The notes: generated by a model not told the origin, from the letters alone. 64,000 nucleotides of DNA from Vampirovibrio chlorellavorus (GCF_003149375.1 NZ_QFWH01000002.1:248001-312000); one strand, 5' to 3'. Shown: positions 34,513 to 43,550, counted from the first letter of the stretch. Made by a program: numbers and translations.

Positions 34513-35448
34513 TTAGTCCTGCTCGATGAGTTTGACGTAGATGAGGCCTTGCTGCTCTGGCTTGATATCGCTGGGAAAGACGGTATTATCGTTGTATTTG
34601 GCCCCTTTCAGGATGGCTCCTTGCAGATCAGCCCCTTTCAGATTGGCGTTTTCCAGATTGGCCAGGCTGAAAATGGCCCCTTGCAGGGAGGCCCTGCCGA
34701 GATCGGCCCCTTTCAGATTGGCTTGACTGAAATTGGTCTGAAAGGCTTTGACCCCCTGCAAGGAGGCCTCGCTCAGGTTGGCCTGGGTGAATTGAGCCTG
34801 GTTCAGGTTGGCCTGCTGCAAGTTGGCCCGGTGAAGGGTGGCTGAGGGGAACTTGGCGTTCCGCATCAAGGTGCCCTGCAGGCTGGCCTCAGTCAAATCG
34901 GCCCAACCCATTTGGGCCATCTCCAGATCCGCTTTGTCCAGGTTGGCCTGAATAAATTTGGCGGACTGGGCTTGCGCTTTCAAAAAGTTGGCTTTCACCA
35001 GATGGGCTTCCGTGAAATTGGCATGGGCAAACTTGCCCTCCCACAGTTCGGCCATTTCCAGGTAGGCTTTGACCAGTGTGGCCTGCCCAAAATCGGATTG
35101 GCTGAGATCGGCCAGCCGCATATTGGCGCTGGTAAAGTTGGCTTTTACGCAGTGGGCGGTGGACAGGTTGGCTTTCTCCAGCATGGCGCTGCTCAGGTTG
35201 GCGCCCTCCAGTTTGGCCCCTTTGAAGATGGCTTTGCCTAAATTCGTCTCCCCTAGATTGCTGTTGGTCAGGTTGGCTCCCCGAAAATTGGCATTGGCCA
35301 GATTGGCCCCGGCCAGGTTGGCATTGAACAGCACAGAGTGACAGAATTCCGCATTCGGCAGCTCTTGACCGCTTAAATCCGCGTAAAGCAGATTTTCAGC
35401 GGCAATTTCCAGCAGCAAAGTGCCATTTTGGCTTTTGATGGCAAGCAT
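34513..35448 (-). CDS. Pentapeptide repeat protein
   Basis: A 311-residue protein made almost entirely of A(D/N)LxX pentapeptides, from about residue 22 (ENLLYADLSGQELPNAEF) to about 290. Examples are ANLANANFRGANLTNSNLGETNL and GADLGRASLQGAIFSLANLENANL. These fold as a right-handed quadrilateral beta helix of roughly 13 coils. There is no signal peptide or extra domain; a short polar tail follows. Such proteins are common in Cyanobacteria and relatives; known functions include gyrase protection and scaffolding, but none can be assigned here. Confidence 0.95.
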   Translation of the reverse strand: MLAIKSQNGTLLLEIAAENLLYADLSGQELPNAEFCHSVLFNANLAGANLANANFRGANLTNSNLGETNLGKAIFKGAKLEGANLSSAMLEKANLSTAHCVKANFTSANMRLADLSQSDFGQATLVKAYLEMAELWEGKFAHANFTEAHLVKANFLKAQAQSAKFIQANLDKADLEMAQMGWADLTEASLQGTLMRNAKFPSATLHRANLQQANLNQAQFTQANLSEASLQGVKAFQTNFSQANLKGADLGRASLQGAIFSLANLENANLKGADLQGAILKGAKYNDNTVFPSDIKPEQQGLIYVKLIEQD

Positions 35449-35599
35449 AATACGGGTTGAATCACTTTCCCTGGGTGTTTTGGCTGTTTGAAGGGTTTCA
35501 GAAGCAAGTGCATCTGCAATGCTATTTTCTGAATATACTTTTTATGGATTAGTTTATCAGAAATTAAACCTTTATGACCATTTCGCCTATTACGCCCTA

Positions 35600-37297
35600 T
35601 TATTGCAGGTGGGTGTTCATAAACCGCAGCAGTGGTTCTAAATCCGTAGGGTCGTGATAACCCAGCCGAGCGCTTAACGCCTGCTGGGGTAAATTGCCAT
35701 CGGCCCACAGGGCTTTGAGAAAGGCGCCCGCTTCGGGGTTGGCGTACCAGTCTTCCCCGTTTGTTTTCGCTGTGCCAAAGTGCTGACAAAGGTATTCTCT
35801 CAGCTGAGCCTCCAGGCTCCAGGCCGTAAAGTAGTCGGCCACGTAAAAGCCGGCGTCCACATCCCGGGTCCAGCCTTCCGCGTCGTATTGAAAGCCGCAA
35901 CCCAGACTGAGCAACCCGGCATAAACGCCTCCCTTGTCGCTGAGGGTGTAACCCGCCTCATTGACGCCTTCAAACAGGGCCAACTCAAACTGCATTTTGC
36001 TGGCATAGCGGCGCAGCATGTATAAATCTTCCAGGGCGCGCCGTTGTACCGCCAATTGGGCCTGCTCCGGGGGTAGCCCGGCCATGTGGGTCAGCCAGTG
36101 GGCGTTCATAAACAGATTCTGGAACAGGTAGGCATAGGTTTCCGTGGTGGTGTTGTTGCCCATTAAGGCCATGGCAAAGCTGAGTTCCGGTTTTTCATAG
36201 GCAAAGTGCTGGGCATGGCCGGATTCATGGAAAAAGGCCGAGTAATCATCCAGCCCACCTTCCGGTTTGACCGAGAGATAAATCTCGGCGGGCACGGCGG
36301 CGGGGTATACATAGGCTCTGGAGCGCTTGCCTTCCCGGTTGGCAATGTCCAGCAGAATGCGGCGCAGGGCTGGCTGGCTGGGATCGTGTTGATCCGTTTT
36401 TTGAACCACTTCCTGCTCATAGGTGCTGCGATTCTCGAAGTTGGCGGGTTGGGCAATGGTGGAAAAATTCAGGCCCAGACCGTCAAAGGTCTGGGTGGCC
36501 AAGGGGACTAGCTTGCTCTGGGGGAATTGCCGGTTAATGGCGTCCATTTCCGGGGAGGCGTGCCCGTGCAGGACATAGGAAATATCGGCCCGGGTGGCCT
36601 CGGTGGCGAAATCCAGCCCGGTGACCGCATGATAGTGCTGTCCCATCAAGCGGGTGTAGAGAGCCTGGGTTTCCGTGACCAGTTTTTTGCCGTTTTCCCC
36701 CAGCTTTTTGAGATCATGACCGCTGGTGTGGCTGTAGAAGTCAATGATGTTAGCGTATCCCAGCCCTGCCAGCAGGCGGTTCTCTTTTTCAAACAGTTCA
36801 ATAAACTGGCCGGACAGGTTTTCGGTGTATGCCTGGGCCATGCGATCGTACAAGGCTTGCCGGGTGGGCTTGTTGGCGGTTTTTTTCAACCACTCGGAGA
36901 CATCTTCATACAACAGCGATTCAATAATTTCTCCGTTCCCGTTTCTCAGGCCCAAATCGGCCACATGCACCTTGAGCTGGTTTTTGGCGTTCTGAAACGC
37001 ATCGGACAGGGCGGCCAACTGGCTGCCAATATAGGTGCCCAGCACCGAGGTGAACAGGCGTTTGGTTTCTTCGTGTTGCGGGTTCTGATCGTACAGTCGC
37101 TTGAGGCGATGAAAGGTGGCCTCCTCGCTGAGAATGGGGTACTTGGCGTAAATTTCCTGAGAGTTGTAAGTTTCCGCCAGTTTGGCCGTGGCAAACAGGT
37201 AGTAGGCTCGGGCAAAATCCTTGTTCGAGCTGGAAAAGGCTTCTTCCAGCGCTTGCAAAAAGGCGGAATCGTTTTCGATGGCAGGTGCGGTACTCAT
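35600..37297 (-). CDS. pepF: M3-family oligoendopeptidase
   Basis: A 565-residue zinc peptidase of family M3 (oligoendopeptidase F type), degrading peptides in the cytoplasm. The zinc motif AFFHESGHAQHFAYE (HExGH) is at about residues 353-367. It is followed by the third-ligand helix region ETYAYLFQNLFMNAHW and the conserved C-terminal CGFQYDAEGWTRDVDAGFYVADYFTAWSLEAQLREYL. There is no signal peptide. It is single and divergent from nothing obvious; the next minus-strand gene also encodes a zincin. Confidence 0.92.
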   Translation of the reverse strand: MSTAPAIENDSAFLQALEEAFSSSNKDFARAYYLFATAKLAETYNSQEIYAKYPILSEEATFHRLKRLYDQNPQHEETKRLFTSVLGTYIGSQLAALSDAFQNAKNQLKVHVADLGLRNGNGEIIESLLYEDVSEWLKKTANKPTRQALYDRMAQAYTENLSGQFIELFEKENRLLAGLGYANIIDFYSHTSGHDLKKLGENGKKLVTETQALYTRLMGQHYHAVTGLDFATEATRADISYVLHGHASPEMDAINRQFPQSKLVPLATQTFDGLGLNFSTIAQPANFENRSTYEQEVVQKTDQHDPSQPALRRILLDIANREGKRSRAYVYPAAVPAEIYLSVKPEGGLDDYSAFFHESGHAQHFAYEKPELSFAMALMGNNTTTETYAYLFQNLFMNAHWLTHMAGLPPEQAQLAVQRRALEDLYMLRRYASKMQFELALFEGVNEAGYTLSDKGGVYAGLLSLGCGFQYDAEGWTRDVDAGFYVADYFTAWSLEAQLREYLCQHFGTAKTNGEDWYANPEAGAFLKALWADGNLPQQALSARLGYHDPTDLEPLLRFMNTHLQ

Positions 37298-37428
37298 AGC
37301 GCTCAGTCCCCATTCAACATAGCTGGGTCGCTCAGAAAGGCGAAATTGTATTCAGCCTTTTCTGATGAACCCCTTGTTTCATATTATACGCCTTGCCGCT
37401 GTGGGTGGTCGCAAGAGGGTACCGTATC

Positions 37429-38175
37429 TCAGGGGCTCAAGTGGGCGGTTAGTGGGGACAAGCCCAAGGCGGCCCGGGCCTGACGCTCATAGTCAAAGGC
37501 CTCGCGTTCTAGCGGGGTGTGGTATTGCAATTGTCCGTGCATCAACCATTGGGCCAACCGATGACTGATTACTTTGGGCCAGTTTTGCCGGGCGTGTCGA
37601 TATTCATGGGCCAAAATAGCCGCTTTTTCTCCGTCACTCAGCGTCCAAAAATCAGCGCCAATATAAAGTTTCCCGCTCCAGGGCTCATAGGCGGCCAACA
37701 GGGGTGTTTCTGAAGATTGTCCGTATGCGGACTGCCAGTGCGCAGGCGCTGCGTAAACAATTTTTCGCTGATGATGCAGTTGATACAACCAGTCCGCCAA
37801 TGACGGGGAAAGGGCCAGTAGCAGGCTGCGCCCGCCGGAGAGGCTTTGCCAGTGGGCGGGGCCTTTCAGGCTTCGGGAGCTGTTTTGCCGGGCTGCGCTC
37901 CGGATTTCCCGGATGCCGGAGAGATCGTTGAGGCCGGGCAGTGTGCCATCTCCCACCCCCTGATCGTAGAGGGTGCAGAGGCCAAGCAGAATCAGTGTTG
38001 CGCTCAGCCATCGGGTTGCCTGGCGCTGGAGGCTTTGGCCGGACTTTAACAGCTCGGACTTAATCAGGCCGGTAAGCGATTCTCGCTCGCTTGTGCCGGG
38101 TTTTGGCCCGTGCAGGGCTTCCGACATCGCAGCGATTGGTGTGGCCGGCAATGAAAAGAGAGCGGTGAACGACAT
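37429..38175 (-). CDS. Putative membrane-anchored zinc metallopeptidase
   Basis: A 248-residue protein of no family I can name. A single hydrophobic segment at about 55-70 (WLSATLILLGLCTLY) would anchor it. The C-terminal part contains AAILAHEYRHARQNW, a HExxH zinc motif, and about 30 residues later PLEREAFDYERQA, a possible Glu ligand of the gluzincin type. The preceding segment LYIGADFWTLSDGEKAA is reminiscent of M48/M56-like proteases. The start is uncertain: TTG 38187 or ATG 38175, neither with a good ribosome-binding site. Confidence 0.6.
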   Translation of the reverse strand: MSFTALFSLPATPIAAMSEALHGPKPGTSERESLTGLIKSELLKSGQSLQRQATRWLSATLILLGLCTLYDQGVGDGTLPGLNDLSGIREIRSAARQNSSRSLKGPAHWQSLSGGRSLLLALSPSLADWLYQLHHQRKIVYAAPAHWQSAYGQSSETPLLAAYEPWSGKLYIGADFWTLSDGEKAAILAHEYRHARQNWPKVISHRLAQWLMHGQLQYHTPLEREAFDYERQARAALGLSPLTAHLSP

Positions 38176-38280
38176 ATTTTTAGGCAATTCCAGTTGGGAT
38201 GAGGAACTACGGTTTAAACGCGGCTCACTGGAATTTGATGCCTGATTATTTGAGTTAGGAGCGCCTCTCGCCTATGAACC

Positions 38281-39033
38281 TTAAACCAGCGGCTTCAGCG
38301 GGGTCAGGGTCAACTCCTTGATAAACACTTTCTCCGGCTGATTGAGGATATAGGTCACCGCTTCGGCCACGTGTTCCGGGTCCAGCATGCCGTCTCGCTT
38401 GGGGGCGGCTTCATCGGTGTGCAGACCCTGCCAGATGGCGGTATCCACCGCGCCGGGATAGATACCGATGACCTTGATGTTGTTGCTGCGTTGCTCTTCG
38501 GCCACCGCTTCGGTAATGGCGTACAGGCCAAACTTGGAGGCATCGTACACGCCCCAGAAGGGGTAAGCGGTTTTTCCGGCCACCGAGTTGATGTTGATGA
38601 TAATGCCGCCCGCCTGTTGCACCATGACCGGCAACACCCCGTGCATAAAGTAAATGGCCCCTTTCAGGTTGGTATCAATGGTGCGATCGATATCGGCAAT
38701 GCTCATTTCCTGAAGCAGTCCCAGTTTTGCGGCCACCCCGGCGTTGTTGATAAGGACATCGATTTTGCCGAAGGTTTTCTGGGTGGTTTCAATGACCCGT
38801 TGCACCTGTTCGACGTCTCGCACATCGCAGGCCAGGGGCAGGGTTTGTATGTTGGGGTGGGCCAGCGCCAAATCGCGGGAGAGTTGGGTTAATTTTTCCA
38901 CGTTGCGGGCGCACAAAACCAGATGAATGCCCAAGAGGGCCAGATGGTGAGCGATGGCTTGCCCAATGCCCTGACTGGCCCCGGTGATGATGGCGACTTG
39001 CCCCTGAAGGGCGGTGGAAGAACTGGCTGGCAT
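38281..39033 (-). CDS. Short-chain dehydrogenase/reductase
   Basis: A 250-residue classical SDR. The cofactor motif AIITGASQGIGQAIA is at about 14-28, followed by CDVRD, LINNAGVAAKLG, the catalytic Ser in NINSVAGK and the YxxxK pair in YDASKFGLYAIT (about 163-167). PGAVDTAIW follows. The Arg-containing CARN after strand 2 suggests NADP. The substrate is unknown. AAAGGAG stands 5 bases before the ATG. Confidence 0.92.
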   Translation of the reverse strand: MPASSSTALQGQVAIITGASQGIGQAIAHHLALLGIHLVLCARNVEKLTQLSRDLALAHPNIQTLPLACDVRDVEQVQRVIETTQKTFGKIDVLINNAGVAAKLGLLQEMSIADIDRTIDTNLKGAIYFMHGVLPVMVQQAGGIIININSVAGKTAYPFWGVYDASKFGLYAITEAVAEEQRSNNIKVIGIYPGAVDTAIWQGLHTDEAAPKRDGMLDPEHVAEAVTYILNQPEKVFIKELTLTPLKPLV

Positions 39034-39310
39034 GGAGGCTCCTTTGGCGTAAAACGATGATGATCTGTCTGTAAGCGTATCTCTAAATTCCGGATTTGCA
39101 AAATGGGCAGCAGGGCTGTTTCTGTCTGAAATGTAAGGGCTTGTAAAGGGTGAAAAGGCCCTTACTGAAAGTGTGTTATGATATTTTTAATTGAATTATT
39201 GAGTGATGTACGTTTGGCAGTTTAGTTTGTAATTTGGCAGGGCATTTTGCTTTGCAGAATCACTTTTTAGTTGTGTGATTTGGTTGAGTTATTTGTTGAA
39301 GGAGAATCAA

Positions 39311-39856
39311 ATGAACCGTTTTTTTAAAGGCGCCCTGTTGGCTGCCGTCGTTGCTGTGGCCATGGTTCCGGCCAACGTATTCGCAGAAGAAGGCCCTTAC
39401 GCCACGTTTGAGATTAAAGTCAATTCCAATCCGTCGGTCTCCAACCTGAGTCCCGCTATTGTTGCCCCCATTACCAAGGATCAGGTGTCTTTCCACATTA
39501 TCAACAACACCGGCAAGGCCCTGTTTTTCAACGGGAATGATGGCCAGTACATTCCCCTGGTTTCCAACAACACCGTGACCGTTCCCTACAAGGCGGGTGA
39601 TGCCTACAAAGTGGTGGACGCCGATGGCGCTACCGTGGCCGAGTGGGATTTGAATGGCCGCATGGAAGGTCAGGTTCCCAACGTGTCTTCCGCTTCCAAA
39701 GAGCAGTTTGCCGCTTGGGGCAGCACCCTGCAGCAGGTCATCGAGAACCAGAAAGTGGCCTATCAGGAGCCTGCCGCCAAGCCTGAGCCTCGCTACTATG
39801 AAAGCCGCTCTTCCCGCAGCGCTTCCAGTGGCACCACCGTTCGTGGCTACTGGTAG
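39311..39856 (+). CDS. Secreted protein of unknown function
   Basis: A 181-residue protein. A classical signal peptide (MNRFFKGALLAAVVAVAMVPANVFA, cleavage after AFA/VFA) is followed by a small beta-rich domain (VSFHIINNTGKALFFNGNDGQYIPLVSNNTVTVPYKAGDAYKVVDADGATVAEW) like a cupredoxin-type or immunoglobulin-like sandwich but without metal ligands. A Ser/Arg/Tyr-rich tail ends in RGYW. AAGGAG precedes ATG 39311; the frame is open further upstream but without a site. It is probably periplasmic and has its own terminator. Confidence 0.7.
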   Translation: MNRFFKGALLAAVVAVAMVPANVFAEEGPYATFEIKVNSNPSVSNLSPAIVAPITKDQVSFHIINNTGKALFFNGNDGQYIPLVSNNTVTVPYKAGDAYKVVDADGATVAEWDLNGRMEGQVPNVSSASKEQFAAWGSTLQQVIENQKVAYQEPAAKPEPRYYESRSSRSASSGTTVRGYW

Positions 39857-39881
39857 TCGTCTGCTATAGCGGATTAAATTC

Positions 39882-39922
39882 AAAAATCCCGTCCCGGTTT
39901 AAGGCCAGGGCGGGATTTTTTT
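39882..39922 (+). terminator. Terminator after secreted protein gene
   Basis: AAATCCCG...CCCGG / CCAGGG...CGGGATTT stem followed by a T-run. Confidence 0.85.
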
Positions 39923-39988
39923 CAGGCATGAATTTCAGGAGTCAGAGTCAGGAATCAGAACGCTGCAAAGCGTTTAGGTGGAAAGCGG

Positions 39989-40306
39989 CTAGGCGGATCG
40001 ACTGGCAGCGCCATTCAGCCGTTCTGGGTACCACAGGGTAATGGGGCTTTCAAAGCCCATAATAAAAAAGTCGAAGCCAAAGGTTTTGAGTTGCTCCAGG
40101 GCTTGATGCACTTCGACCGCGGAGCATTCAAAGCATTCAGCCATACTGAGCAAGGAGGGCAGAAATAGGCACTGCTCCTGATCCTCGTGATATTGGGACA
40201 ACATGAGGGCCAGGTAGCTTTGTATGTCCATCGACCGCAACTGTGTGCAGGTTTGGGTGGCCTGAGTCGTGAAATCATCAGTCGACAGGGTTTGACTTTT
40301 GAACAT
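39989..40306 (-). CDS. Small winged-helix-like protein
   Basis: A 105-residue protein. Residues about 49-80 (FLPSLLSMAECFECSAVEVHQALEQLKTFGFDF) follow the GntR-type helix-turn-helix pattern (LPS, hydrophobic helix, S-x-x-x-V-x-x-A-L-x-x-L, G). A possible wing follows (FIMGFESPITLWYPE). The N-terminal part is helical and may dimerise. GAGGG stands 7 bases before the ATG. It could be a small transcription regulator; the target is unknown and no effector domain is present. Confidence 0.55.
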   Translation of the reverse strand: MFKSQTLSTDDFTTQATQTCTQLRSMDIQSYLALMLSQYHEDQEQCLFLPSLLSMAECFECSAVEVHQALEQLKTFGFDFFIMGFESPITLWYPERLNGAASRSA

Positions 40307-40377
40307 GGTAAAGCCCTCTTGTCTCTTCGGGTATTTTATTGGGGAAGATTTTTAGGGGGGATTAGGTCTGTTCTTAT

Positions 40378-40575
40378 TTAGGCCTGTTCTTTGGGTCGGG
40401 GTGGAGGATTCACGGTGCTGGAAGTGTCTGTTTCGGGGCGTCGCGGGTGTGTTGTCTCAGTGTCCTCAGCTTGCTGACGGGATTCATTCCGGTGCGTGGC
40501 GCTCCAGTTGTAAAGCCCGCTGCTGTTTTTGAGAGTGGCGTATTTCAACTTGGACACTGACATGGCGTTTCGCAT
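40378..40575 (-). CDS. Small hydrophilic protein, doubtful
   Basis: A 65-residue frame from ATG 40575, with GGAG 9 bases upstream. The N-terminal half (SVSKLKYATLKNSSGLYNW) could be ordered; the second half is a Pro/Thr/Arg-rich disordered tail (HPRRPETDTSSTVNPPPRPKEQ). No homologue recognised. It may be a genuine small gene or chance. Confidence 0.35.
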   Translation of the reverse strand: MRNAMSVSKLKYATLKNSSGLYNWSATHRNESRQQAEDTETTHPRRPETDTSSTVNPPPRPKEQA

Positions 40576-40909
40576 GGTATGACGCTCCACTTGGCGACTC
40601 TGCTAACTCCAGAATTCCAGCATGAGTTATATGGTTTAAAATCACCCAAGTTAAACCTAGCCGATAGAGGGGTTCTACTTTTACGAATTTTGTTTTCACT
40701 CGTGTTCTCAAGCCTATCCGGGGAGTGTCCCGTTCTGGGGGCTGTTGAAAGCGGTCGTTGCGCAGCGTGATTGCGTATCAGCGTGATTCAGTATCAGAAC
40801 AAGCGCTTGACCGGCCTGCCCTGTGTTTGATTTGGCGGTCTGATTTTTGAGATCGGATAGCCCTGCTGATCGGCGCTGAACGGCCGATCGAAACACTTGG
40901 CGGAGCGTC

Positions 40910-41488
40910 TTACCCGCCGGGGGATGCCTGCCCGATGCGGGCGTGCTGGCTCCAATAAATAATGGACTCGGCGAACTCCTGGGCGGTGTAGGGCGTTTCT
41001 GGCCGTGTGCCCCCTTTGAGTCCCAGAAAATTACGGGCCATAGTCATGGGGCTCATCGGTTCGGCTTGCCCGGAGGCGTAGGCGTTAATGGAAATAATAT
41101 AGTAATCGGCCTCCCGGGTGGCCGGGGCGTCCCCGTCCTGGGCCAGGGTTTCATGGCTGTACAGGATAATTTCCGCCCGGTGAGCGGGCGCCTTTTGCCC
41201 GCCACAGACCTCCACCTGAATAAACCCGGCTTCTCCCGCCATGCGGGGCGCAAAATGAGCGGTGAGGGGCGTATTTTCATCCACGGCAATCACGCTGCCC
41301 AAGAAGCGATGACACTCAGCCTCCGGCATGGGAATTAGCAGTACGCCGCTGTTGTGCGGAGAGGGCTGGCGTTGTTCCCACTGGCGCTCGACCAGGTTTA
41401 CCAGCTCATCCCAGTTTCCGGCGAAGTGGTCGTCCTTACTATCTGGGGTTTGTCGTTTTACAAAATCAGAAACACCAATGAGGGCCAT
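40910..41488 (-). CDS. DUF3228 family protein
   Basis: A 192-residue protein matching the DUF3228 pattern: GVSDFVKRQTP at the start, SGVLLIPMPEAECHRFLGSVIAV, VEVCGGQKAPAHRAEIILYSHETLAQDG, YYIISINAYASGQAEPMSPMTMARNFLGLKGGT and FAESIIYWSQHA. The function of the family is unknown. ATG 41488 is preferred to the longer frame to 41527, since conservation begins there. It lies downstream of dinB on the same strand, separated by a terminator. Confidence 0.75.
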   Translation of the reverse strand: MALIGVSDFVKRQTPDSKDDHFAGNWDELVNLVERQWEQRQPSPHNSGVLLIPMPEAECHRFLGSVIAVDENTPLTAHFAPRMAGEAGFIQVEVCGGQKAPAHRAEIILYSHETLAQDGDAPATREADYYIISINAYASGQAEPMSPMTMARNFLGLKGGTRPETPYTAQEFAESIIYWSQHARIGQASPGG

Positions 41489-41540
41489 GGGTCCATCTTC
41501 TTTCTGTTGCGTTATGGGGTTGGGCACTGCCTAACAAAAT

Positions 41541-41580
41541 AAAAAACGCCGAACCCAAATGCAATCGGGTATGGCGTTAA
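41541..41580 (-). terminator. Terminator downstream of dinB
   Basis: On the minus strand AACGCC / GGCGTT with inner CCC / GGG pairing, followed by TTTTTATTTTG. Confidence 0.8.
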
Positions 41581-41715
41581 AGCGCAATATGAAAGAAGAG
41601 TTTTAAATTTGTTCCAGCCTTGTCCTTGTGATTGCATAAAAACAAACATTTGTCGGTCTGGAACGATTTATTTCGTTTTGTAAAGTTGCTTTGCCGAAAT
41701 GCTGGCCCTCAGGGC

Positions 41716-42822
41716 TTATGCGCCCAATGCCAGTTTCAGTTGTTCCGACTGGTGCGCTACGGGAGAATCGGTTTCGCCGGGATGCCACAACTTGGATACA
41801 GAGACTCCAAGCAGGCGGACAGGCCGGTGGTTCTGCGCTTCGGTTTGCGCTAGTAGCTCTGCCAAGGTCTGCATCATGCTTTCCAGGGTGTCAAAGGGGG
41901 TGGCCTGGGTCCGGCTACGGGTAATTTGTTGAAAATCGGCGTATTTTACTTTCAGGGTCAGGGTTCGGCCATAGGTCTCATGCCGCCGCATCCACGCCAG
42001 CACCTCGGCGGCCAGCGTGGAGAGTGCTGTCAGCATGGGAGCCGGATCGCAGAGGTTCTGGCTGAAGGTTGTCTCTGATCCTATGGATTTTCGAACCCAG
42101 TCCGTTTCCACGGGGCGATCGTCTCTTCCCCGGGCCAGGTGATAATAAAATGCGGCGCTTTTCCCGAAAATAGACTCCAGCGTTTTCATGCTCTGTGCTT
42201 TAAGATGGGCCCCGGTGTGGATGTTCATGGCCTTCAGCCTGGGTTCGGTTTTTTGCCCAATGCCGTAAAAGCGTCCAATGGGGAGTTCCTCAATAAAGCG
42301 CTGGGCCTTGTGGGGCGGGATCACGCACAAGCCGTTGGGCTTGTTGTAGTCGGAAGCCACTTTGGCCAGAAACTTGTTATAGGACACCCCGGCGGAGGCA
42401 GTCAGGCCGGTTTCTCGCAAAACCCGCTGCTTGATTTCGTAGGCGATGAGGGTGGCCGACGGGCTGCCCTCGCCCTGGCCTGTGACATCCAGATAGGCCT
42501 CATCCAGAGAGAGGGGCTCAATCAGGTGGGTGTAATCGGCAAAAATGGCCCGAATCTGTCGGGAGACTTCCTTATACGCTTCAAAGCGACCCGGTACCAC
42601 GATTAGGTGGGGGCACAGCCTCAGGGCTTTGTAGGTGGACATGGCGGATTTCACACCAAAAGCCCGGGCCTCGTAACTGGCGGTGGCAATTACCCCGCGT
42701 TGCGCCGTGGTGCCACCCACAGCCAGCGGCAAGCCCCGATACTGTGGAAAGTCCCGCTGCTCCACGGCGGCGTAAAAGGCGTCCATGTCGATGTGAATGA
42801 TTTTTCGGCAAGGCGGTGTCAT
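41716..42822 (-). CDS. dinB: DNA polymerase IV (Y family)
   Basis: A 368-residue translesion polymerase. Catalytic motifs are IIHIDMDAFYAAVEQRD (first Asp), ASYEARAFGVKSAM, SLDEAYLDVT (SLDE), the ASAGVSYNKFLAKVASDYNKPNG palm segment and PIGRFYGIGQKTEPRL helix-hairpin-helix region. RKSIGSETTF marks the little finger. The C-terminal beta-clamp peptide is not obvious. It is monocistronic. A dyad ATCGAA-N6-TTCGAT lies about 50 bases upstream and could be a damage-response operator. Confidence 0.95.
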   Translation of the reverse strand: MTPPCRKIIHIDMDAFYAAVEQRDFPQYRGLPLAVGGTTAQRGVIATASYEARAFGVKSAMSTYKALRLCPHLIVVPGRFEAYKEVSRQIRAIFADYTHLIEPLSLDEAYLDVTGQGEGSPSATLIAYEIKQRVLRETGLTASAGVSYNKFLAKVASDYNKPNGLCVIPPHKAQRFIEELPIGRFYGIGQKTEPRLKAMNIHTGAHLKAQSMKTLESIFGKSAAFYYHLARGRDDRPVETDWVRKSIGSETTFSQNLCDPAPMLTALSTLAAEVLAWMRRHETYGRTLTLKVKYADFQQITRSRTQATPFDTLESMMQTLAELLAQTEAQNHRPVRLLGVSVSKLWHPGETDSPVAHQSEQLKLALGA

Positions 42823-42873
42823 GGGGGCTGGCGTCTTTTAAATGGGAGATTACAGATTGGTTGAACAATAAAC

Positions 42874-42891
42874 ATCGAAAAAAAATTCGAT
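42874..42891. promoter_or_regulatory. Dyad upstream of dinB
   Basis: ATCGAA-AAAAAA-TTCGAT, a perfect 6-6-6 inverted repeat about 50 bases ahead of the dinB ATG. It resembles the GAAC-N4-GTTC form of LexA boxes only loosely. Confidence 0.3.
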
Positions 42892-43047
42892 AAGCCCAGT
42901 TTAGCCAACCTCAGCGATTTGGGCAAGAGGACGGAGATTGTGGAATGAGCGTCCCGGGTTTTAAATTTTAAAAAACAAACTTTGTTGCAATTCAGAACGC
43001 TTTCGCAGCTTTTTGGCTGTAGGGGGTTTACATAGCTACCATCCCTT

Positions 43048-43092
43048 CACAAGATGCACCTCACCAGAACAATTTGAATGGGTGATCTTGTG
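43048..43092 (+). ncRNA. Leader hairpin of the Pro-rich protein gene
   Basis: CACAAGAT(g)CACC pairs with GGTGATCTTGTG: 12 bp with one bulge, followed by GGGGTTTTCCC. It lies 38 bases before the ATG, probably within the transcript leader, where it could act as an attenuator or stabilising structure. Confidence 0.4.
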
Positions 43093-43130
43093 GGGTTTTC
43101 CCGACCCTTTTCCAACAGGAGACTTCATTA

Positions 43131-43484
43131 ATGGCAATGCCTTTTCCTCCCGCCGGGGCCCCTTTTACGCCTCAGTTCCCGCCGCAGCTTCCGCCCGCCA
43201 TTGGCTACGGAGACCCGGCCATTCCACAGGGCTCTGCCCCTCTTCCCGGCCCTGCACCCTTCCCCGCAGCGCCTTCTTTCCCGGGTGCGGCCCCATTCCC
43301 GGCGCCAGGCATCGCTCAGCCATTCCCGGCTAACGCTGCCCCTCTGCCGGGCGCCTTTCCGCCCGCTGCCCCGAGCTTTGGCCCTCCCATGTTTCCTACC
43401 GCCCAGCCTTTTCCAGCGCAAGCCTTTGGAGCCCCTGCCGCTCCCATGTTCGGTTGCGGGCAAAAGCTGGACACGCAAGCCTAG
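43131..43484 (+). CDS. Pro/Ala/Phe-rich low-complexity protein
   Basis: A 117-residue protein, about one third Pro, with repeating PFP, APFP and AAPxF patterns throughout, no charged core and a short end GCGQKLDTQA. No signal peptide, helix or known domain. Translation signals are good (AGGAG, 9 bases before ATG) and a strong terminator follows, so it is a real gene. Composition suggests an extended, unfolded surface or filler protein; its role is unknown. Confidence 0.65.
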   Translation: MAMPFPPAGAPFTPQFPPQLPPAIGYGDPAIPQGSAPLPGPAPFPAAPSFPGAAPFPAPGIAQPFPANAAPLPGAFPPAAPSFGPPMFPTAQPFPAQAFGAPAAPMFGCGQKLDTQA

Positions 43485-43514
43485 TTGGTCTGAGCCCGGC
43501 TCAATGATTGCTTC

Positions 43515-43550
43515 AAACTCCCTGAACGCCTTGGGCTTCAGGGAGTTTTT
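43515..43550 (+). terminator. Terminator after Pro-rich gene
   Basis: AAACTCCCTGAA / TTCAGGGAGTTT, perfect 12-bp stem with T-run. Confidence 0.9.

Larger units (their letters stand above)
42823..43130. other. Divergent region dinB / Pro-rich gene
   Basis: 308 bases holding a dyad (42874-42891) on the dinB side and a stable hairpin (43048-43092) plus AGGAG on the other side. No gene. Confidence 0.5.

Noticed and set aside
36527-37483. 318-codon plus-strand frame opposite the M3 peptidase
   Set aside because: Antisense shadow of a clearly conserved enzyme; product has no family pattern.
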